DNA from: Streptomyces sp. NBC_00271
Lineage (GTDB): Bacteria > Actinomycetota > Actinomycetes > Streptomycetales > Streptomycetaceae
DNA: 64,000 bases
Direction: 5' to 3'
Assembly: GCF_036178845.1 (NCBI RefSeq)
Contig: NZ_CP108070.1
Coordinates: forward strand, 5,270,001-5,334,000
The notes beneath the pieces were generated by a model that was given only the letters and a program-made list of their open reading frames with translations, was not told where the DNA came from and made no database searches. Below are positions 35,495-43,558 of this stretch, piece by piece. A program made the translations under genes and the position numbers. The number at the start of each line of letters is the position of its first letter. Positions within the stretch are counted from its first letter, which is position 1.

Positions 35495-35828
35495 CGCTGT
35501 CCTTGCTGTCCTAACGCGAGCGGCAGGCGGTCCTGGAGTGCTGGAGCAACCATAGGCGCAGGGCCCGACGCGCCTTGACGCGGAGTCGGGTACAGGACGG
35601 ACGAGCGTTCGATCTCGGCCCCTGGAGTGTCAAGAAAGCGTCAAGAGTTAGGTAAGGTAACGAAGTACTTGGACTCATGTACCGACTTCGGGTGGTCGGA
35701 TCGACGTGCTGGGATCCACGCGATCACCTCGATTCCACGCGTTGACTTCGACGCGATCACATCGAATCGACGTGTTCACATCCACACGTTCGAATCCAGT
35801 GCCCGGATTGGCGAGAAGGGAACAGCCG
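35495..35828. other. Intergenic region between the acylase and the cation antiporter
   Basis: 334 bases, divergent. It contains an AT-richer part around 35630-35680 and the 33-base repeats listed at 35718. The frame upstream of the antiporter start is open back to a GTG at 35706, but its codons are atypical for this genome. I see no other gene. Confidence 0.6.
35718..35783 (+). repeat. Two tandem 33-base repeats preceding the antiporter start
   Basis: Units 35718-35750 and 35751-35783 share ACGCGATCAC and follow the same pattern of GTT/CAC spacing. They differ at about nine positions. In the antiporter frame they would encode RSPRFHALTST and RSHRIDVFTST, eleven residues each. Whether they are translated or act on DNA or RNA is open. 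Confidence 0.7.
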
Positions 35829-37355
35829 CTGACTGTCCACCACCTCAACCAGCTCCTGCTCGTCTGCTCGCTCGTTCTGCTCGTCGCGGTGGCAGCGGTT
35901 CGTATCTCTTCGCGCAGCGGGCTCCCCAGCCTGCTCGTCTACCTCGGCATAGGCATCGCCATGGGCCAGGACGGGGTCGGCGACGTCCACTTCAACAACG
36001 CCGAACTGACGCAGGTCATCGGGTACGCGGCCCTGGTCGTGATCCTGGCCGAGGGCGGCCTCGGCACGAAGTGGAAGGAAATCAAGCCGGCCCTGCCTGC
36101 GGCCACCTCGCTGGCACTGGTCGGCATCGCGGTGAGCGTCGGAGTGACGGCCACGGCCGCCCACTATCTGATCGGCCTGGAATGGCGGCAGGCGCTCATC
36201 ATCGGCGCGGTGGTGTCCTCGACGGACGCGGCGGCCGTCTTCTCGGTGCTGCGGAAAGTACCCCTCCCCGCGCGCGTGACGGGCATCCTGGAGGCCGAGT
36301 CCGGCTTCAACGACGCCCCGGTGGTCATCCTCGTCGTCGCGTTCTGCACGGCGGGCCCCGTGGAGCACTGGTACGTGCTGCTGGGTGAGATAGCCCTGGA
36401 GCTGGCCATCGGCGCGGCCATCGGCCTCGCGGTGGGCTGGCTCGGCTCCTGGGGGCTGCGGCACGTGGCGCTGCCCGCCTCCGGCCTCTACCCGATCGCC
36501 GTGATGGCGATCGCGGTCACCGCCTACGCCGCCGGCGCGCTCGCGCACGGCAGCGGCTTCCTCGCCGTCTACCTCGCGGCGATGATGCTCGGCAACGCCA
36601 AACTGCCACACTGGCCCGCCACCCGAGGCTTCGCCGAAGGGCTCGGCTGGATCGCCCAGATCGGCATGTTCGTCCTGCTCGGCCTGCTGGTCACCCCGCA
36701 CGAGATGGGCGACGACATCGTGCCGGCCCTCGTCATCGGCCTGGCGCTCACCATGGTGGCGCGCCCCCTGAGCGTCGTGGTCGGCCTGCTGCCCTTCCGG
36801 ATCCCGTGGCAGGAGCAGACGCTGCTGTCCTGGGCGGGCCTGCGCGGCGCCGTGCCCATCATCCTGGCGACCATCCCGATGGTGAGCGGCGTCGCGGAGA
36901 ACCGCCGGATCTTCAACATCGTCTTCGTCCTGGTCGTCGCCTACACCCTCATCCAGGGCCCCACGCTGCCCTGGCTGGCCCGCAAGCTGCGACTGGGCGA
37001 GTCCGAGGGCGCCGCCGACCTCGGGATCGAATCAGCGCCCCTGGAGCGACTGCGCGGCCATCTCCTGTCCGTCGCGATCCCGAAGGGCTCCCGCATGCAC
37101 GGCGTGGAGGTGGCCGAGCTGCGCATGCCCTCGGGGGCCGCCGTCACCCTCGTCGTGCGCGACGGGACCTCCTTCGTGCCGCTGCCCACGACCGTCCTGC
37201 GCCGCGGCGACGAGCTGCTCGTGGTGGCCACCGACCCGGTCCGGGACGCGGCCGAGCGACGGCTGCGCGCGGTGGGCCAGGGCGGCAAGCTGGCGGGCTG
37301 GCTGGGCCTCGCGGGCAACGGCACCGGACCGCACTCCCGACATTCCGGACAGTAA
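35829..37355 (+). CDS. CPA1-family potassium/proton antiporter with C-terminal TrkA-C domain
   Basis: About 508 residues, twelve or so membrane helices, then a cytosolic RCK_C/TrkA-C domain (residues about 400-480, HGVEVAELRMPSGAAVTLVVRDG) that senses ligand. The helix-5 type motif GAVVSSTDAAAVFSVLRK with AESGFNDAPVVI supplies the ion-binding Asp residues. Likely role: K+ or Na+ efflux in exchange for protons. The start is uncertain. CTG 35829 gives the usual MTVHHLNQ N-terminus and has AAGGGA six bases upstream; TTG 35808 and GTG 35706 are in-frame alternatives. Confidence 0.88.
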   Translation: MTVHHLNQLLLVCSLVLLVAVAAVRISSRSGLPSLLVYLGIGIAMGQDGVGDVHFNNAELTQVIGYAALVVILAEGGLGTKWKEIKPALPAATSLALVGIAVSVGVTATAAHYLIGLEWRQALIIGAVVSSTDAAAVFSVLRKVPLPARVTGILEAESGFNDAPVVILVVAFCTAGPVEHWYVLLGEIALELAIGAAIGLAVGWLGSWGLRHVALPASGLYPIAVMAIAVTAYAAGALAHGSGFLAVYLAAMMLGNAKLPHWPATRGFAEGLGWIAQIGMFVLLGLLVTPHEMGDDIVPALVIGLALTMVARPLSVVVGLLPFRIPWQEQTLLSWAGLRGAVPIILATIPMVSGVAENRRIFNIVFVLVVAYTLIQGPTLPWLARKLRLGESEGAADLGIESAPLERLRGHLLSVAIPKGSRMHGVEVAELRMPSGAAVTLVVRDGTSFVPLPTTVLRRGDELLVVATDPVRDAAERRLRAVGQGGKLAGWLGLAGNGTGPHSRHSGQ

Positions 37356-37466
37356 ACGGGACATTAAGGGGCGATGTGCATTCACAGGCGAACACCGCCA
37401 TGGTGCTCACTTTCACAGGCACCGCAGCACTCGCCCCTGTACGATGAAGGCACTTGATCGAACCAA

Positions 37467-37508
37467 CTCTGCCTGAAGCAGAGCTGGCGCGACCGTATGG
37501 CGGTCGCG
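37467..37508 (+). promoter_or_regulatory. Two adjacent hairpins in the leader of the MFS gene
   Basis: CTCTGC-CTGAA-GCAGAG (37467-37483) and CGCGACCG-TATGG-CGGTCGCG (37488-37508) are perfect stems four bases apart. They lie 117-158 bases before the chosen MFS start and downstream of a TACGAT -10-like hexamer (37440-37445). They may form a structured 5' untranslated region. I do not recognise a riboswitch class. Confidence 0.4.
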
Positions 37509-37624
37509 ACCTCCCCGCAGTGGGCGGCGCGGCATCTACCGCAGTTCCGCGCAAGAGGACAGCTCTCGGCGCCCCCGCCCAACAAAATGGGGCCGCGCTA
37601 CCAGGTGGCAGAAAGGCACGGGCC

Positions 37625-38887
37625 GTGGCATCCACGGTCACCTCCCGCCCCGGATACGGACAGCTGCTGCGCACCCGCGGCGCCTGGACGTTCCTGCTTC
37701 CCGGCTTCGCCGCACGTCAGCCCTTCGCGATGCTGACGCTCTCCCTCGTACTCCTCGTCCAGCACACCACCGGCTCATACGGGGCCGCCGGCGCCGTAGC
37801 CGCCGTCACCGGCGTCTCCATGGCGCTATTCGCGCCCTTCACCGGCCGTCTCGCCGACCGCCACGGACAGCGGGCCGTCCTGCTGCCCGGCGTCCTGGTG
37901 CATACCCTGGCGGCCTTCTCCCTGACGGCGCTGGCGCTGACGGACGCCCCCTTGTGGGCTCTTTTCCTCGCCGCCGTGCCGACCGGCGCCTCGGTGCCCC
38001 AGGTCGGGCCCATGGTGCGCGCCCGCTGGGGCGTGAAACTCCAGGACTCGCCCCTGATGACCACCGCGGCGGCCTTCGAGTCCGTCACGGACGAGCTGAC
38101 CTTCGTGTTCGGCCCGCTGCTCGCCACGGCGCTGTGCACCGCCGTGCACCCGGCCGCGGGCCTGCTGACCGAGGCCGGGCTGACCCTGATCGGCGGTCTC
38201 CTCTTCGCCGCGCAGAAGAGCACCCAGCCCGCTGTCGCCGCCGCCGGGCACACGCGCGTGGAGCACGGTTCCGCGCTGCGGGTCCCCGGAGTGCGCGTGC
38301 TGATCGTGACCTTCCTGGGCATCGGCTCCGTCTTCGGCGGTATGCAGGTCTCGCTCGCCGCGTTCAGCGAGTCGATCGGCGAGCCGGGTCTGAACGGCGT
38401 CCTCTACGGCGTCTTCGCCGCGGGCAACATGCTCTCCGGCGTCGTCTGCGGCGCCATCGCCTGGAAGGTGGCCCCGCAGCGGCGGCTCGTCATCGGCTAC
38501 GCCGCCCTGGCGCTCGCCGCGTGCGGACTGTGGGCCGCGCACTCCGTGGTCGTGCTCGCCGCGATCGGCCTCCTGGTCGGCATGTGCATCGCTCCGTCCC
38601 TGATCACCGGCTACACGCTGGTCGAGGGCCTGGTCCCGGCGGGCGCCCGCACCGAGGCCTTCACCTGGCTGACCGGCGCCGTCGCGCTCGGCCAGGCGGC
38701 GGCCGTCACGGTCGCCGGACAGCTGGAGGACCGCCTGTGGAACGGTGCCGGATTCCTGGTGCCGATGGCCGGTACGGCACTGGCGCTGGCGACCCTGGTG
38801 GCCCTGCGCTCACGGCTGGCCACGCGGCCCACCGGACGCACCGTCGCACGTGGCGTCGGTCACCGAGTGCCGGTGACAGTGGACTGA
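37625..38887 (+). CDS. MFS transporter
   Basis: A major-facilitator permease of 420 residues with twelve predicted helices. The loop 2-3 signature is GRLADRHGQRAVLLPG. The centre has the usual break between helices 6 and 7 (AAQKSTQPAVAAAGHTRVEHGSALR). The substrate is unknown. GTG 37625 has AAAGG eight bases upstream. The frame is open back to TTG 37454, but third codon positions there fall to roughly 60% GC against over 90% in the gene body, so I treat that stretch as leader. Confidence 0.9.
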   Translation: MASTVTSRPGYGQLLRTRGAWTFLLPGFAARQPFAMLTLSLVLLVQHTTGSYGAAGAVAAVTGVSMALFAPFTGRLADRHGQRAVLLPGVLVHTLAAFSLTALALTDAPLWALFLAAVPTGASVPQVGPMVRARWGVKLQDSPLMTTAAAFESVTDELTFVFGPLLATALCTAVHPAAGLLTEAGLTLIGGLLFAAQKSTQPAVAAAGHTRVEHGSALRVPGVRVLIVTFLGIGSVFGGMQVSLAAFSESIGEPGLNGVLYGVFAAGNMLSGVVCGAIAWKVAPQRRLVIGYAALALAACGLWAAHSVVVLAAIGLLVGMCIAPSLITGYTLVEGLVPAGARTEAFTWLTGAVALGQAAAVTVAGQLEDRLWNGAGFLVPMAGTALALATLVALRSRLATRPTGRTVARGVGHRVPVTVD

Positions 38888-38917
38888 TCTCACGGAATAC
38901 GTCAGTATGGATCGTCG

Positions 38918-38944
38918 TTAGCACTCATTGAGTGAGAGTGCCAG
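38918..38944 (+). promoter_or_regulatory. CIRCE element (HrcA operator)
   Basis: TTAGCACTC (38918-38926), a nine-base spacer and GAGTGCCAG (38936-38944) match the CIRCE consensus TTAGCACTC-N9-GAGTGCTAA at 16 of 18 arm positions. It ends eleven bases before the GTG of the FmdB-type gene and overlaps its ribosome binding site. This predicts heat-shock control by HrcA. Confidence 0.8.
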
Positions 38945-38955
38945 GAGGAAGACAA

Positions 38956-39267
38956 GTGCCGACCTACCAGTACCAGTGCACCGAGTGTGGCGAGGGCCTC
39001 GAGGCGGTGCAGAAGTTCACCGACAATGCCCTGACCGAGTGCCCCAACTGCGGTGGACGCCTGAAGAAGGTGTTCTCGGCCGTCGGCATTGTCTTCAAGG
39101 GCTCCGGCTTCTACCGCAACGACAGCCGTGGCTCCTCGTCGAGCAGCTCGCCGGCGTCCAAGCCGTCGACCACGTCGACTTCGTCCTCGCCGTCGACGAC
39201 CTCGTCGTCCTCGTCGGACTCGAAGTCGTCGGGCAGCGGCTCGTCGAGCAGCAGCTCGGCCGCGTAG
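38956..39267 (+). CDS. FmdB-family zinc ribbon protein with Ser-rich tail
   Basis: A 103-residue protein. Residues 1-50 are the FmdB zinc ribbon: PTYQYQCTECGEGLEAVQ, then a second CPNCGG knuckle, so two CxxC pairs can bind zinc. Residues 55-103 are almost purely Ser/Thr with some Pro, Lys and Gly, presumably disordered. FmdB was named as a regulatory protein of amide metabolism; the molecular role is unclear. GTG 38956 has an AGGAGGAAG ribosome site. A CIRCE operator sits directly upstream. Confidence 0.9.
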   Translation: MPTYQYQCTECGEGLEAVQKFTDNALTECPNCGGRLKKVFSAVGIVFKGSGFYRNDSRGSSSSSSPASKPSTTSTSSSPSTTSSSSSDSKSSGSGSSSSSSAA

Positions 39268-39382
39268 GACTTTCTCGCCGGGACCCTGTCGTCGTACGAC
39301 GATGGGGTCCTCGGTGTTTTCGGGAGACAGCGTCCTCGACGTTTTCGGAGTCAGATCTTCGAAGCCCGCTACTGTGATCGTC

Positions 39383-40216
39383 ATGGCGAACGCAGAGATC
39401 GGTGTCATCGGCGGCTCGGGCTTCTACTCCTTCCTCGACGATGTGACCGAGATACAAGTCGAGACCCCCTACGGGCCGCCGAGCGACTCCCTGTTCCTCG
39501 GCGAGATCGCCGGGCGAAGGGTCGCCTTCCTTCCTCGCCACGGCCGCGGCCACCATCTGCCGCCGCACCGCATCAACTACCGGGCCAACCTCTGGGCGCT
39601 GCGCTCCGTAGGCGCCCATCAGGTCCTCGGACCGTGCGCGGTGGGCGGACTGCGCCCCCAGTACGGGCCGGGAACGCTCCTCGTGCCGGACCAGCTGGTC
39701 GACCGTACGAAGACGCGGACGCAGACGTTCTTCGACGGGCTCCCGCTGCCGGACGGCACCGTGCCGAACGTCGTACACGTGTCGCTGGCCGACCCCTACT
39801 GCCCCGTCGGCCGCAAGGCCGCCCTCGAAGCGGCGCGCGGGCGTGACTGGGAGCCGGTGGACGGCGGCACGCTCGTGGTGATCGAGGGACCGCGGTTCTC
39901 CACCCGCGCCGAGTCGCTGTGGCACCAGGCGCAGGGCTGGTCCGTGGTGGGCATGACCGGCCACCCCGAGGCCGCGCTCGCCCGTGAACTCCAGCTCTGC
40001 TACACCTCGTTGACCTTGGTCACCGACCTCGACGCGGGCGCGGAGGCCGGCGAGGGCGTCTCGCACGACGACGTGCTGAAGGTGTTCGCGTCGAACGTGG
40101 ACCGGCTGCGGGACGTGTTGTACGACGCGGTGGCGGCCCTGCCGCGGAACGGGACGCGGGACTGTCTGTGCACGAAGGCGCTGGGCGGCATGGATCCGGG
40201 CTTCGAGCTGCCGTGA
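39383..40216 (+). CDS. mtnP: S-methyl-5'-thioadenosine phosphorylase
   Basis: A 277-residue family 2 nucleoside phosphorylase that splits methylthioadenosine to adenine and methylthioribose-1-phosphate in methionine salvage. Motifs are VIGGSGFYSFLDD, FLPRHGRGHHLPPHRINYRANLWALRS (phosphate site), IEGPRFSTRAES and MTGHPEAALARE. The purine-site loop reads LVTDLDAGAEAGEGVSHDDV. ATG 39383 has TACTGT seven bases upstream, a leaderless arrangement. Preference for thioinosine cannot be excluded. Confidence 0.92.
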   Translation: MANAEIGVIGGSGFYSFLDDVTEIQVETPYGPPSDSLFLGEIAGRRVAFLPRHGRGHHLPPHRINYRANLWALRSVGAHQVLGPCAVGGLRPQYGPGTLLVPDQLVDRTKTRTQTFFDGLPLPDGTVPNVVHVSLADPYCPVGRKAALEAARGRDWEPVDGGTLVVIEGPRFSTRAESLWHQAQGWSVVGMTGHPEAALARELQLCYTSLTLVTDLDAGAEAGEGVSHDDVLKVFASNVDRLRDVLYDAVAALPRNGTRDCLCTKALGGMDPGFELP

Positions 40217-40248
40217 CGATGGCCTCGACGGGCGCTCGGTGCGCGCCG

Positions 40249-40286
40249 ATGGGTACTGCCGGGCGCCAATGGGTACTGCCGGGCGC
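40249..40286. repeat. 18-base direct repeat after mtnP
   Basis: ATGGGTACTGCCGGGCGC occurs at 40249-40266 and 40269-40286, period 20, with further partial copies of GGGCGCT on both sides. It lies in the 216-base gap between mtnP and the SAF-domain gene. Confidence 0.75.
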
Positions 40287-40432
40287 TGACGGGCGTTTCC
40301 ACGCCGTGGAACTTCCCGTTCGGGTGAGGGAGTTGTCCACAACTCGTCGGTAGTCCACCGGCGCCGACGGGCTCCGCCGCGAAGCCCCATCGTGGGATCG
40401 CAAGCCGATCTCTCGTCGCAGGTGGTGGTCCC

Positions 40433-41047
40433 ATGGCACAGCACGCTCCTCTTGTACGCCCGCTGGACACGGATCTCGTACGGGCGCCGGGCACAGATCC
40501 TGTACGTCCGCCCGGTGTGGACGCGCCTCCGATCCGCGAGGTGCCGCAGTTCGCCCCCGTGCACGTGCGCGGCGGGCGGTACGGGCTGCGGCGCCTCACC
40601 CGTCACAAGCGGCGGGCCGTGGCCGCGGGGCTCGCCGTCACGGCGGCGGCCCTCGTGGCGGCGGGCCCCGGTGGCTCCGGGCGGGCACGGGGCCATCCGG
40701 CGGCGGCTCCCCCCTCCACGTCCGCTTCCTCCCCCATGTCCTCTTCTCCCTCTTCCCCTACCGCGTCCGTGCGGGGGCGGGGCGCGGTGGAGACGGTGGC
40801 GGCGCCGGTGCGGATCGCCGACGCGGCCACGGTGCGGCTGCTCAGGCCGGGCGACCGGGTCGACGTGATCGCGGCGGACGGGGGCGGCGAGGGCCGCGTG
40901 GTCGCGGCCGGGGCGCGGGTGGCCGAGGTTCCGGACTTCGCCGCCACCGAGACCGGGGCGCTGGTGGTCCTCTCCGTGCCCCGGGCCACGGCGGCGCGAC
41001 TGGCGGGCGCGGGCACGACGGCGCGGCTGGCGGTGACGCTGTGTTGA
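40433..41047 (+). CDS. RcpC/CpaB (SAF-domain) protein, Flp-pilus related
   Basis: 204 residues. A Pro-rich N-terminus leads to one membrane helix (residues 60-78, RRAVAAGLAVTAAALVAAGP), then a Ser/Pro linker. The C-terminal domain of about 90 residues (VETVAAPVRIADAATVRLLRPGDRVDVIAADG ... GALVVLSVPRATAARLA) resembles the RcpC/CpaB module of Flp pilus assembly proteins. No other pilus genes are nearby, so the function in this host is unclear. It may act with distant tad genes. Confidence 0.75.
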   Translation: MAQHAPLVRPLDTDLVRAPGTDPVRPPGVDAPPIREVPQFAPVHVRGGRYGLRRLTRHKRRAVAAGLAVTAAALVAAGPGGSGRARGHPAAAPPSTSASSPMSSSPSSPTASVRGRGAVETVAAPVRIADAATVRLLRPGDRVDVIAADGGGEGRVVAAGARVAEVPDFAATETGALVVLSVPRATAARLAGAGTTARLAVTLC

Positions 41048-41197
41048 GCGTCGTGCGCAATGCCGTACCGACGACCTTCCTGGATATCGAATCGGTGTCA
41101 ACTCGCACGATGGTGCTACCGAATTGGACAGGTCCGGCGGGCCCTGCCGTAGGTTGCGGAGCTGTTTGTTCCACAACTTGTGCAGAGGGGCCTTTTG

Positions 41198-41668
41198 GTG
41201 AGCGAGAAGAAGCAACCCGGTGTCTGGGAGGGCTTCAAGGCCTTTCTGATGCGGGGCAACGTCATCGACCTGGCCGTCGCGGTGGTCATCGGCGCGGCCT
41301 TCACCAACATCGTCAACTCGGTGGTGAAGGGCATCATCAACCCGCTGGTGGGTGCGATAGGCACGCAGAACCTCGACAGCTACAGCTCCTGCCTCGAACC
41401 CCGCTGCACCGGCACCGGGGACACGGCGACGGGCATCCGGATCATGTGGGGCTCCGTGCTGGGCGCCACGCTCAGCTTCGTGATCACCGCGGCCGTCGTC
41501 TACTTCCTGATGGTCCTGCCGATGTCGAAGTTCCTGGCCCGGCAGGCGGCCCGGCAGAAGGCGAAGGAGAACACCCAGGAGGTCATCGAGGTGTCCGAGC
41601 TGGAGGTGCTCAAGGAAATCCGCGACGCCCTGGTGGCCCAGCGCGGTTCGGGCAACAGCCAGCACTGA
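41198..41668 (+). CDS. mscL: Large-conductance mechanosensitive channel MscL
   Basis: A 156-residue homopentameric membrane channel that opens under hypo-osmotic tension. TM1 (GFKAFLMRGNVIDLAVAVVIGAAFTNIV) and TM2 (GATLSFVITAAVVYFLMVLPM) are clear, with a periplasmic loop containing two cysteines (SSCLEPRC) that could form a disulphide. The C-terminal helix (SELEVLKEIRDALV) forms the cytoplasmic bundle. GTG 41198 has GAGGGG eight bases upstream. Confidence 0.96.
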   Translation: MSEKKQPGVWEGFKAFLMRGNVIDLAVAVVIGAAFTNIVNSVVKGIINPLVGAIGTQNLDSYSSCLEPRCTGTGDTATGIRIMWGSVLGATLSFVITAAVVYFLMVLPMSKFLARQAARQKAKENTQEVIEVSELEVLKEIRDALVAQRGSGNSQH

Positions 41669-42002
41669 CGGAGAAGACCGGGGGCGGCCTACGGAAGCCC
41701 GGGGGCCGGCTGCGGACGGCAGTCGGGCTCCGGAAACGCGCGGCCCAGCCGTGGACAGTCGGGTTCGGGCCGCACGCCGAGGGCGTGGTGGGCACGCTCA
41801 GGGGCCTTCTCCGGTCGCTCGGAGGCCGGCTCCGCACGATCGAAGGCCGCCTCCGCACGCCCGGAGGCCGGCTCCGGACGCTCGGAATCGTCCTTCGTGC
41901 TCTCCAGGCCGGGATCCGCGACCGCAGGTCCGGCCGCCGCGGCCTCGGGACCGGCGCTCGCCATGGCGGGGTCGGCGGCAGGCGGCGCCGAGGTACGGCG
42001 GC
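41669..42002. other. Region between mscL and the acidic hypothetical gene
   Basis: 334 bases dominated by degenerate copies of GGAGGCCGGCTCCGCAC-like units (about 41815-41885). The only candidate gene is the weak minus-strand frame listed at 41689-41964. Confidence 0.5.
41689..41964 (-). CDS. Possible hypothetical protein with RPEPAS-like repeats
   Basis: A 91-residue minus-strand frame from ATG 41964, about 79% GC at third positions. It encodes an Ala/Glu/Pro/Arg protein with degenerate repeats (ERPEPASGRAE, FDRAEPASERPEKAPERA). There is no clear ribosome site and no recognisable family. It follows the acidic hypothetical gene on the same strand by 38 bases. It may be a real unstructured protein or repeat DNA that happens to be open. 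Confidence 0.25.
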   Translation of the reverse strand: MASAGPEAAAAGPAVADPGLESTKDDSERPEPASGRAEAAFDRAEPASERPEKAPERAHHALGVRPEPDCPRLGRAFPEPDCRPQPAPGLP

Positions 42003-42209
42003 TCAGAGGTGGTGCGGCGGCTTCTCGTCGAGGAACCGCTTCAGGTCCGCCACGCTGTCACCGTCACCGCCGGACTGCTCGCCCCATCCCCGGTCCGTGT
42101 CGTCCGAGGACTGCTGGCTCAGCGGATCGTCGAAGATCAGCGCGGACTTCGGATCGCGCGGTGCGGACGCGTCACGCGGTTCGGAGGTGGGGGCGGGGCC
42201 GGTACTCAT
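42003..42209 (-). CDS. Small acidic hypothetical protein
   Basis: 68 residues, Asp/Ser-rich (SALIFDDPLSQQSSDDTDRG), ending in a short helix ADLKRFLDEKPPHHL. No known domain. It is divergent from the LtrA-like gene by 104 bases. Codon use fits the genome. Its role is unknown. Confidence 0.6.
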   Translation of the reverse strand: MSTGPAPTSEPRDASAPRDPKSALIFDDPLSQQSSDDTDRGWGEQSGGDGDSVADLKRFLDEKPPHHL

Positions 42210-42313
42210 GCGTCCCAGAGTACGCCGAGGGGTCCCCAGCCCACCCCGGTACGGCCGCGTCCTGCGGCCGTCAACCCGAGCGACCTGGACTCTTTTCTGC
42301 TGTGCTTGGCCGT

Positions 42314-43558
42314 ATGACGTCCAGCGCCGCTTCCGAACCCACCCCGACGCCCAGGACGGCCCGACTCGGGCCCCTGCGCAGAATGACCGCCCGGAGGAGG
42401 GACGAGGCACACCGCGTCGCGTCGCCGCTGGAGCTCTTCTTCGACCTGTGCTTCGTCGTGGCCATCGCCCAGGCGGGCGGCGAGCTGGTGCACGCCGTGG
42501 CGGCGGGACACGCGGGCGAGGGCATCCTCAACTACGCGATGATCTTCTTCGCGATCTGGTGGGCGTGGATGAACTTCACCTGGTTCTCCTCGGCGTACGA
42601 CAACGACGACGCGCTCTACCGGGTCGTGACGCTGGTGCAGATCGCCGGTGTCCTGGTCCTCGCCGCCGGGGTGTCGCGGGCGTTCGAGAACCATGTGTAC
42701 CTGGCCGTCTGGCTCGGCTACGTGATCATGCGGTTCGCGTTGATCGCCCAGTGGCTGCGGGTGGCCCGCGGCACGAAGGGCCCCGAGAGAACCATGGCGC
42801 TGCGGTACGCGGGCGGTGTGCTGCTGTGCCAGGTCGGCTGGCTGGGGCTGCTGGTACTGCCGGAGCCCGGGCGTCCTTGGGTGTTCCTGGTGATGGCGAT
42901 CGCCGAGATGTGCGTCCCCGCGTACGCGGAGAAGGACTTCGCCACCTCCTGGCATCCGCACCACGTCTCCGAGCGGTTCGGCCTGTTCACGATCATCGTG
43001 CTGGGCGAGACGATCGCCGCGTCGACGATGGCCGTGAAGTCGGCGGTGGACGAGCACGACGCGCTGGGCGAGCTGTTGCCGATCGCCGCCGGCGGACTGC
43101 TGATCGTCTTCTCCGCCTGGTGGATCTACTTCGTGGTGCCCATCCACGGGCGCCTGCGGTCCAGCGTCCACGCATTCCTGTGGGGATACGGCCACTACCT
43201 GATCTTCGCGTCGGCGGCCGCGATCGGCGCGGGCCTGGAGGTCGCGGTCGAGCAGGCGGTCGGCAAGACACCGATCTCGACGCTCGCCGCGTCCGCCGCG
43301 GTGACACTGCCGACGGCGCTGTACTTCCTCACGGTGTGGGTGTTGCACGCGCGCCATTTCAAGATGGGCATCACACAGCAACTCATCCTGCCGACGACGG
43401 CGTTGCTGGTGATCCTGTGCACCTTCCTGCACAGCTGGGCGGTGCTCGCGGCGGGCGTCGTGGCGGCTCTGTCGGTGGCGGTCGGGGTCGCCCTGACGGC
43501 ACGGATGGTCACAACGGAGGGGGTGGGGAGCGCGGGGCGGGAAACACTGGAGACATGA
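42314..43558 (+). CDS. LtrA-family (low temperature requirement A) membrane protein
   Basis: A 414-residue polytopic membrane protein with about 11 helices. It has the family opening VASPLELFFDLCFVVAIAQAGGELVHAV and a mid-protein FGLFTIIVLGETIAAS. LtrA was found in Listeria as needed for growth in the cold; its biochemical activity is unknown. The stop overlaps the start of the P1 peptidase gene by ATGA, so the two are co-translated. Confidence 0.9.
   Translation: MTSSAASEPTPTPRTARLGPLRRMTARRRDEAHRVASPLELFFDLCFVVAIAQAGGELVHAVAAGHAGEGILNYAMIFFAIWWAWMNFTWFSSAYDNDDALYRVVTLVQIAGVLVLAAGVSRAFENHVYLAVWLGYVIMRFALIAQWLRVARGTKGPERTMALRYAGGVLLCQVGWLGLLVLPEPGRPWVFLVMAIAEMCVPAYAEKDFATSWHPHHVSERFGLFTIIVLGETIAASTMAVKSAVDEHDALGELLPIAAGGLLIVFSAWWIYFVVPIHGRLRSSVHAFLWGYGHYLIFASAAAIGAGLEVAVEQAVGKTPISTLAASAAVTLPTALYFLTVWVLHARHFKMGITQQLILPTTALLVILCTFLHSWAVLAAGVVAALSVAVGVALTARMVTTEGVGSAGRETLET

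Noticed and set aside
35648..35668. DtxR/DmdR iron box before the cation antiporter
   Set aside because: TTAGGTAAGG matches only the left half of the iron box; the right half does not fit.
37454..37624. N-terminal extension of the MFS protein from TTG 37454
   Set aside because: Third-position GC is about 60%, the segment contains two perfect hairpins, and a ribosome site precedes the GTG at 37625.
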